A stretch of 33,365 nucleotides of DNA from Gemmatimonadota bacterium (lineage in GTDB: Bacteria > Gemmatimonadota > Gemmatimonadetes > Longimicrobiales > Gaopeijiaceae): contig JAPPNO010000133.1 of NCBI GenBank assembly GCA_028873845.1, forward strand, positions 1 to 33,365. Reading direction: 5' to 3'. This document shows, piece by piece, positions 29,049 to 33,365 of the stretch. Numbering within the stretch: position 1 is the stretch's first letter; every line of letters starts with the position of its first letter. The notes below the pieces were generated by a model. It saw nothing but the letters and a program-made list of their open reading frames with translations, did no database searches and was not told where the DNA came from. The position numbers were made by a program, and so were the translations under genes.

Positions 29049-29714
29049 TCAGGAGCCCGGCCCGGCCGAGTACGTGCGGCCGAAGCGATCCTCGATCACT
29101 TCACCCTTGAAGATCCAGCACTTCACTCCGACCACTCCGTACGTCGTGCGGGCATCCACATGCGCATAGTCGATCCGGGCGCGCAGGGTGTGCAGGGGCA
29201 CGCGACCCTCGTTGTATCCCTCCCTGCGCGCAATCTCCGCCCCGCCCAGCCGGCCCGCGCACTGGATGCGGATCCCCTCGGCGCCGGCGCGCATGGCCGA
29301 CTGGACCGCGCGCTTCATGGCACGCCGGTACGAGATGCGCTGCCGGATCTGGTGTGCGACGTTGTCGGCGACCAGGCGAGCGTTCATCTCGGGGCGCTTG
29401 ATCTCCTCGACATTCACGGACACTTCGCTGTTCGTAAGGACGGCCAGTTCGTCGCGCAGCTTGTCCACCTCCGCGCCGCGCTTGCCGATCACGACGCCGG
29501 GGCGTGCGGTGTGCAGTGTGACGACCAGCTTCGACGGCTTGCGCGCGATCTCCACGGTGGCCAGCGCAGCGTGGTGCAGCCGGCGGTGGAGATAGGTGCG
29601 AATGACCTGGTCTTCCTTCAGGAGCTTGGGCAGATCCCGCTCCGCGTACCATCTGGAATGCCAGTCCGAGACGATTCCGAGCCGGAATCCGTGGGGGTGG
29701 GTTTTCTGGCCCAT
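29049..29714 (-). CDS. rpsC: Small ribosomal subunit protein uS3
   Basis: 30S protein at the mRNA entry tunnel. It has 221 residues. It opens [20 protein letters not shown]. The KH domain carries [18 protein letters not shown], and the C-terminal domain has [17 protein letters not shown] and [10 protein letters not shown]. Follows rplV by 3 bases with a GGAGGA site inside the end of rplV. Confidence 0.98.
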   Translation of the reverse strand: MGQKTHPHGFRLGIVSDWHSRWYAERDLPKLLKEDQVIRTYLHRRLHHAALATVEIARKPSKLVVTLHTARPGVVIGKRGAEVDKLRDELAVLTNSEVSVNVEEIKRPEMNARLVADNVAHQIRQRISYRRAMKRAVQSAMRAGAEGIRIQCAGRLGGAEIARREGYNEGRVPLHTLRARIDYAHVDARTTYGVVGVKCWIFKGEVIEDRFGRTYSAGPGS

Positions 29715-29717
29715 CCG

Positions 29718-30083
29718 CTAGTTCTCCTCCGTTGAAACGACCACGGTGATATGGCTCGTTCTTCGGCGCCGCGGGGTCGCCCGACCCATCGCGCCCGCTC
29801 TCCACCGCTTCAGAACGCGTCCCTCGTCGACGAAGATACGGCTGATCACGAGTTCGTCGATGTCCACGGAGTCCCCTTCCAGATCCGCCTTCTCCCGGGC
29901 GTTGGCAACGGCCGACCGCAGCGTCTTGCCCATGGGGATGGCGGCCGCCTTCTTCGAGAACTGCAGCACGGAAATGGCCTCGTTTACCGATCGTCCCCGG
30001 ATCTGGTCGGCAACCAGCCGGACCTTGCGGGGGCTCATCCTGATCTCCTTTGCGATCGCGCGCGCTTCCATGGCGAACTCCAT
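29718..30083 (-). CDS. rplV: Large ribosomal subunit protein uL22
   Basis: 50S protein whose loop lines the exit tunnel. The family pattern AIAKEIRMSPRKVRLVADQI, then GRSVNEAISVLQFSKK, VANARE and the C-terminal RTSHITVVVS is clear. Start ATG 30083 (121 residues) overlaps the rpsS stop as TGATG. ATG 30071, four codons later, gives the N-terminus MEARAIAKEIR that matches the family best, but its ribosome-binding site would be 14 bases away. Confidence 0.96.
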   Translation of the reverse strand: MEFAMEARAIAKEIRMSPRKVRLVADQIRGRSVNEAISVLQFSKKAAAIPMGKTLRSAVANAREKADLEGDSVDIDELVISRIFVDEGRVLKRWRAGAMGRATPRRRRTSHITVVVSTEEN

Positions 30084-30367
30084 CACCTCCTCGCCCGCTT
30101 GTCGGCCAGCTTGCCGCCGTGTCCGCGGAAGAGCCGGGTGGGCGAGAACTCGCCGAGCTTGTGGCCCACCATGTTCTCGCTGATGTACACGGGGATGAAC
30201 TTGTTGCCGTTGTGGACCGCGATGGTGTGCCCGACGAATTCCGGTGAAATGGTCGAGGCGCGGGACCAGGTCCTGATCACCGATCTCTCGCTGCGCGCGT
30301 TCATCAGCTCCACCTTGCGGAGCAGCTTCTCGTCGATGAACGGCCCCTTCTTGACGCTTCGCGGCAT
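30083..30367 (-). CDS. rpsS: Small ribosomal subunit protein uS19
   Basis: 30S head protein that works with S13. It has 94 residues. It opens [20 protein letters not shown] and has the signature [20 protein letters not shown] followed by [20 protein letters not shown]. Standard position between rplB and rplV. Confidence 0.98.
   Translation of the reverse strand: MPRSVKKGPFIDEKLLRKVELMNARSERSVIRTWSRASTISPEFVGHTIAVHNGNKFIPVYISENMVGHKLGEFSPTRLFRGHGGKLADKRARR
30086..30092 (-). promoter_or_regulatory. Strong Shine-Dalgarno before rplV
   Basis: Minus-strand GAGGAGG followed by TGAT forms near-complete pairing with the 16S rRNA 3' end. Its first GAGG is 5 bases from ATG 30083 but the whole site is far from ATG 30071, which is why I chose 30083. 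Confidence 0.6.
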
Positions 30368-30396
30368 GGTCTATCCGGTCTCCGTATGGCCCGTGG

Positions 30397-31236
30397 TCAG
30401 CGCGTTGCCTTGCCGCGCTTGCGCCCACGGACGATGAACTTGTTCGACAGCTTCTTCTTCTTGCGGGTCTTCCTGCCCTCGGGCTTCCCCCAGGGCGTTA
30501 CCGGCGGCCGTCCACCCGACGCCTTGCCCTCGCCCCCGCCCAGGGGATGGTCGACCGGGTTCATGGCCACGCCCCTGACCTTGGGACGGCGTCCACGCCA
30601 ACGGCTCGCGCCCGCCTTGCCCAGCGACTGGAGGCTGTGGTCCACGTTGCCGACCTGGCCCACGGTCGCGAGGCATCGCCGGTGGATTCTGCGAACCTCG
30701 GTGGAGGGGAGGCGCAGCGTGACGTAGTCGCCCTCCCTGGCGACGATCTGCACACCCGCTCCCGCGGATCGCGCCATCTGTCCACCCTTGCCCGGCTTCA
30801 TCTCCACGTTGTGAACGGTGGTGCCGAGCGGAATCCGGTCGAGCGGCAACGCGTTGCCCGGCCGGATGTCCGCGTCGGGACCCGACGAGATCACGTCGCC
30901 GACTCCCATTCCGCGCACGTAGAGGATGTAGCGCTTTTCGCCGTCCTCGTAGTGGACCAGCGCGATGAGCGCGGAGCGGTTGGGGTCGTATTCGATCTCG
31001 GCGATCCGTCCCTTCACGCCGTGCTTGTTCCGCCTGAAGTCCACCTTGCGGTAGCGCCGCTTGTTGCCGCCGCCCCGCCTGCGCACGGTAATCCGGCCGT
31101 GGTGGTTGCGGCCGCCGGAGCGCTTCAGGGGCTCGGTCAGCGACTTCTCGGGGCCCTTGCGGGTCACCGCTTCGCGCGCTGTAATCGACCGGAAGCGGGT
31201 TCCGGGCGTCACGGGTTTGAATTTCTTCAGCGCCAT
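30397..31236 (-). CDS. rplB: Large ribosomal subunit protein uL2
   Basis: 50S protein essential for peptidyl transfer and subunit joining. It has 279 residues. Seen: [40 protein letters not shown] and the near-active-site [20 protein letters not shown] with the conserved His. The basic tail [15 protein letters not shown] closes it. Starts 4 bases after rplW. Confidence 0.98.
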   Translation of the reverse strand: MALKKFKPVTPGTRFRSITAREAVTRKGPEKSLTEPLKRSGGRNHHGRITVRRRGGGNKRRYRKVDFRRNKHGVKGRIAEIEYDPNRSALIALVHYEDGEKRYILYVRGMGVGDVISSGPDADIRPGNALPLDRIPLGTTVHNVEMKPGKGGQMARSAGAGVQIVAREGDYVTLRLPSTEVRRIHRRCLATVGQVGNVDHSLQSLGKAGASRWRGRRPKVRGVAMNPVDHPLGGGEGKASGGRPPVTPWGKPEGRKTRKKKKLSNKFIVRGRKRGKATR

Positions 31237-31240
31237 CGGA

Positions 31241-31549
31241 TCAACCCATCTCGTACAGTTCGATTTCGTCGCCCTGGACCAGCTGCACCACCGCCTTCTT
31301 GTAGGACGAGGTGCGGCCCAGCTCCCAGTTCTTCACCATCCGGCCCAGCAGTGCTCGCTTGGCCTTCCCCGGATACCGCATGGTGCGGACATCCGTCACC
31401 TTGACGTCCCAGAGCGCCTCGACCGCGCGGGCGATCTCGTGCTTGTTGGCGCGCTCGTTCACGATGAAGGTGTAGAGACTCTCCTCCATCTGACCCGTGG
31501 TCTTCTCGGTGACGACCGGGGCCACGATCACGTCGTAGGCTTCGCGCAT
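31241..31549 (-). CDS. rplW: Large ribosomal subunit protein uL23
   Basis: 50S exit-site protein that docks trigger factor and signal recognition particle. It has 102 residues. [20 protein letters not shown], then [20 protein letters not shown] and [17 protein letters not shown], fit L23. Start overlaps the rplD stop by one base. Confidence 0.97.
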   Translation of the reverse strand: MREAYDVIVAPVVTEKTTGQMEESLYTFIVNERANKHEIARAVEALWDVKVTDVRTMRYPGKAKRALLGRMVKNWELGRTSSYKKAVVQLVQGDEIELYEMG

Positions 31550-32247
31550 CAGGATTCCTCCCCGCCCGCTTCGGACGCGGGCTCGGGCTCACGCTGCAGC
31601 GGACGTCGCTTTGCACGCTCCTCCTTCACGGGAGCGTCGCCCAACCCCTCGAGCGCAGCCTCCTCGATGACCAGCGTCCCGGACCACACCACGTCGTAGG
31701 GCGACTCGGTGCCGAAGGGCAGGACCCGCACCCCGGGAAGGTTGCGTCCCGACAGGTAGAGCTCGCGGTTCACGCCGTGGGTCAGGAAGAGGACCTTGCC
31801 GGGCTGGTCGAGCTTGCCGAGCAGTTCGGTCAGATCGCGCGTTCTGGGCGCCTCGAAGTCGAAGCCTTCGATGACGGCCACCCGTCCCGCTTCCGCCCGG
31901 CTGTTGAAGGCCGACGTGCGAGCCAGGGCGCGGATGCGCTTCGGGAGTCTCTGAGTCCAGGAGCGGGGCTGCGGGGGAAACGCCCTGCCACCGCCTCTCC
32001 ACTGGACGGCGCGTATGGTGCCCTGGCGGGCCCGCCCCGTGCCCTTCTGGCGCCACGGTTTGCGGCTGCCGCCCCTGACCGCGCTGCGGTTCTTCTTCGA
32101 GGCGCTCCCCTGGCGCTGGTTCGCCAGGTAGGCGGTGACCGCCTGGTGGAGCGCACCCTCGTGGATCACGCCGTTGAAGAGCGAACCCGGGAGCGTCACC
32201 TCCGACCCGGCGGAACCGTCCGTCTTGAAGTAGGGAGCCTGGTACAT
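31549..32247 (-). CDS. rplD: Large ribosomal subunit protein uL4 with charged C-terminal tail
   Basis: 50S tunnel protein; in E. coli it represses the S10 operon through its mRNA leader. It has 232 residues. The extended loop GSASKKNRSAVRGGSRKPWR followed by QKGTGRARQGTIRAVQWRGGGRAF is diagnostic. After the normal end (about residue 205, SGTLVIEEAALEGL) there is an extra charged tail of about 25 residues (EERAKRRPLQREPEPASEAG) of unknown role. I see no S10-type leader upstream in this window. Confidence 0.97.
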   Translation of the reverse strand: MYQAPYFKTDGSAGSEVTLPGSLFNGVIHEGALHQAVTAYLANQRQGSASKKNRSAVRGGSRKPWRQKGTGRARQGTIRAVQWRGGGRAFPPQPRSWTQRLPKRIRALARTSAFNSRAEAGRVAVIEGFDFEAPRTRDLTELLGKLDQPGKVLFLTHGVNRELYLSGRNLPGVRVLPFGTESPYDVVWSGTLVIEEAALEGLGDAPVKEERAKRRPLQREPEPASEAGGEES

Positions 32248-32251
32248 TGGA

Positions 32252-32869
32252 TTATGCCCGAATCAGGACGTAGCTGTTCCTGCTGCCTGGAACCCCTCCG
32301 CCGATGAAGAGCAGGTTCCGCTCCGAATCGATCCGCACCACCTCCAGGTTGCGGATCGTCCTTCTCTTTCCGCCCATGCGACCGGGGAGCTTCTTCCCCT
32401 TGATCACGCGGGACGGGTCGGTGCCCGGACCCATCGAGCCCGGGTTGCGGGACATCGGGTGGCCGTGCGAAGCAGGCCTTCCGCTGAATCCGTGCCGCTT
32501 CACGACACCCTGGAATCCGCGGCCCTTGGAAACCCCGGTCACCTTCACCTTCTGGCCTGCCTCGAACAGCTCGACCGTCAACTGCTGGCCGGGTTCGTAG
32601 GCGCCCCCCGCCTCGGGCGCGAATTCGCGCAGGAGACGGGGTGCCGCGTCCAGACCGGCCTGGGCGGCGTGGCCGAGTTCGGCCCTGGCTGAACGCTTGT
32701 GCTTCCGCTCGCCGAACCCGACCTGGACCGCTTCGTAGCCGTCGGTGTCCCGGCTCTTGACCTGGACCACGGTACAGGGTCCGGCCTCCACCACCGTCAC
32801 GGGGACGGACCGCCCCTCGTCCGTGAAGACCCGCGTCATTCCGATCTTCCTGCCGATCAATCCTGGCAT
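32252..32869 (-). CDS. rplC: Large ribosomal subunit protein uL3
   Basis: Early assembly 50S protein reaching the peptidyl transferase centre. It has 205 residues. It opens MPGLIGRKIGMTRVFTDEGR and has the signature KGRGFQGVVKRHGFSGRPAS, then HGHPMSRNPGSMGPGTDPSR and GKKLPGRMGGKRRT. Starts 3 bases after rpsJ. Confidence 0.98.
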   Translation of the reverse strand: MPGLIGRKIGMTRVFTDEGRSVPVTVVEAGPCTVVQVKSRDTDGYEAVQVGFGERKHKRSARAELGHAAQAGLDAAPRLLREFAPEAGGAYEPGQQLTVELFEAGQKVKVTGVSKGRGFQGVVKRHGFSGRPASHGHPMSRNPGSMGPGTDPSRVIKGKKLPGRMGGKRRTIRNLEVVRIDSERNLLFIGGGVPGSRNSYVLIRA

Positions 32870-32872
32870 CGC

Positions 32873-33247
32873 TCAGTCCACCTTGATCTCGACGTCCACG
32901 CCGGCCGGAAGATCGAGCTTGGTCAGCGCGTCGATGGTCTGTGGGCGGCTCTCGACGATATCGATGAGGCGCTTGTGGGTCCTGAGCTCGAACTGCTCCC
33001 GGCTCTTCTTGTCGATGTGCGGCGAACGCAGCACGGTCCACCTCTGGCGCCTCGTGGGCAGGGGGATGGGTCCGCGGATCGTGGCGCCCGTCTTCTGCGC
33101 GGTGCGCACGATGTCGGCGGCCGTCTGGTCCACCACCCAGTGGTCGAAGGCCTTGAGACGGATCCGGATCCGGTTGCTCATACCCTTGGTTGCCGACCCC
33201 TGCCGTGCCTTTGCCGGCGGGGGCCCCGTGCCGCGTGTCTGTGCCAT
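32873..33247 (-). CDS. rpsJ: Small ribosomal subunit protein uS10
   Basis: 30S head protein, also the NusB partner in antitermination. The core [20 protein letters not shown], then [20 protein letters not shown] and [16 protein letters not shown], is clear. ATG 33247 gives 124 residues with a 22-residue Gly/Pro/Ala/Lys-rich extension; it has GAGGG about 10 bases upstream. ATG 33181 gives the usual 102-residue protein ([10 protein letters not shown]) but its AAGGG sits only 1 base away. I keep the longer form with reserve. Confidence 0.95.
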   Translation of the reverse strand: MAQTRGTGPPPAKARQGSATKGMSNRIRIRLKAFDHWVVDQTAADIVRTAQKTGATIRGPIPLPTRRQRWTVLRSPHIDKKSREQFELRTHKRLIDIVESRPQTIDALTKLDLPAGVDVEIKVD

Positions 33248-33261
33248 GTTCCCGTATCCCT

Positions 33262-33365
33262 CTACTCAATGATGGAGGTGACGACGCCGGCGCCCACGGT
33301 TCGGCCGCCCTCCCGGATCGCGAAGCGAAGCTCCTCGTCCATCGCGATCGGCGTGATCAGCTCCA
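33262..33365 (-). CDS. tuf: Elongation factor Tu, C-terminal end only
   Basis: The last 34 codons of EF-Tu, cut by the window edge. The visible end reads [20 protein letters not shown], then [13 protein letters not shown] and TAG stop; the [15 protein letters not shown] stretch is invariant in domain III of EF-Tu. It ends 14 bases before rpsJ, the standard order at the end of the str block. Confidence 0.95.
   Translation of the reverse strand, partial: ELITPIAMDEELRFAIREGGRTVGAGVVTSIIE

Noticed and set aside
30561-31404. Plus-strand frames across rplB and rplW
   Set aside because: Shadows of universally conserved ribosomal genes.

Overview
The window is one contiguous bacterial chromosomal segment of high GC content (roughly two thirds by eye). 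Every gene I can support lies on the minus strand, so transcription runs from high to low coordinates. No tRNA, rRNA, CRISPR array, insertion sequence or prophage is visible, and no stretch longer than about 205 bases lacks a gene. The gene content (LysW carrier-protein biosynthesis, a NagB/PIG-L fusion, a Bacteroidetes-like long SecA, a ribosomal cluster followed by surface-sugar and secretion genes) fits a Gemmatimonadota-type organism with an outer membrane (BamD present). That assignment is inference from style and memory, not from a search.

Region A (33365 to about 18057) is the universal ribosomal protein cluster. It runs tuf (3' end only), rpsJ, rplC, rplD, rplW, rplB, rpsS, rplV, rpsC, rplP, rpmC, rpsQ, rplN, rplX, rplE, rpsH, rplF, rplR, rpsE, rpmD, rplO, secY, adk, map, rpmJ, rpsM, rpsK, rpsD, rpoA, rplQ. 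Gaps are a few bases, with many ATGA or TGATG overlaps. The str, S10, spc and alpha blocks are joined without an obvious internal leader. Two usual members are absent from their expected places: rpsN (between rplE and rpsH) and infA (between map and rpmJ).

Region B (about 18027 to 6963) starts with an unrecognised membrane-anchored protein just after rplQ. A GC-rich hairpin follows, then a tight run: a UDP-GlcNAc-type dehydrogenase, UDP-glucose dehydrogenase, UDP-glucuronate decarboxylase, a TPR lipoprotein, a BamD-like lipoprotein, nadD, secA and radC. The first three form a nucleotide-sugar module (UDP-glucose to UDP-glucuronate to UDP-xylose, plus a UDP-HexNAc uronate branch), probably for surface polysaccharide. 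It is coupled by position to outer-membrane assembly and export genes.

Region C (6757 to 1921) holds a secreted M16 zinc protease and, 7 bases after it, a glucosamine-6-phosphate deaminase fused to a PIG-L/LmbE deacetylase domain. Region D (1810 to 40) is lysW-lysX-lysY, the start of an operon that builds lysine and/or arginine on the LysW carrier protein. lysY lacks its C-terminal quarter: it runs into a stop beside a short AT-richer tail at the window edge, which may be an assembly end or a real disruption.

Most of the window is conserved core genome. The points most worth a second look are the LysW system, the NagB/PIG-L fusion with a changed catalytic triad position, the BamD-like lipoprotein with no normal start codon near its signal peptide, the missing rpsN and infA, and the unrecognised protein after rplQ.
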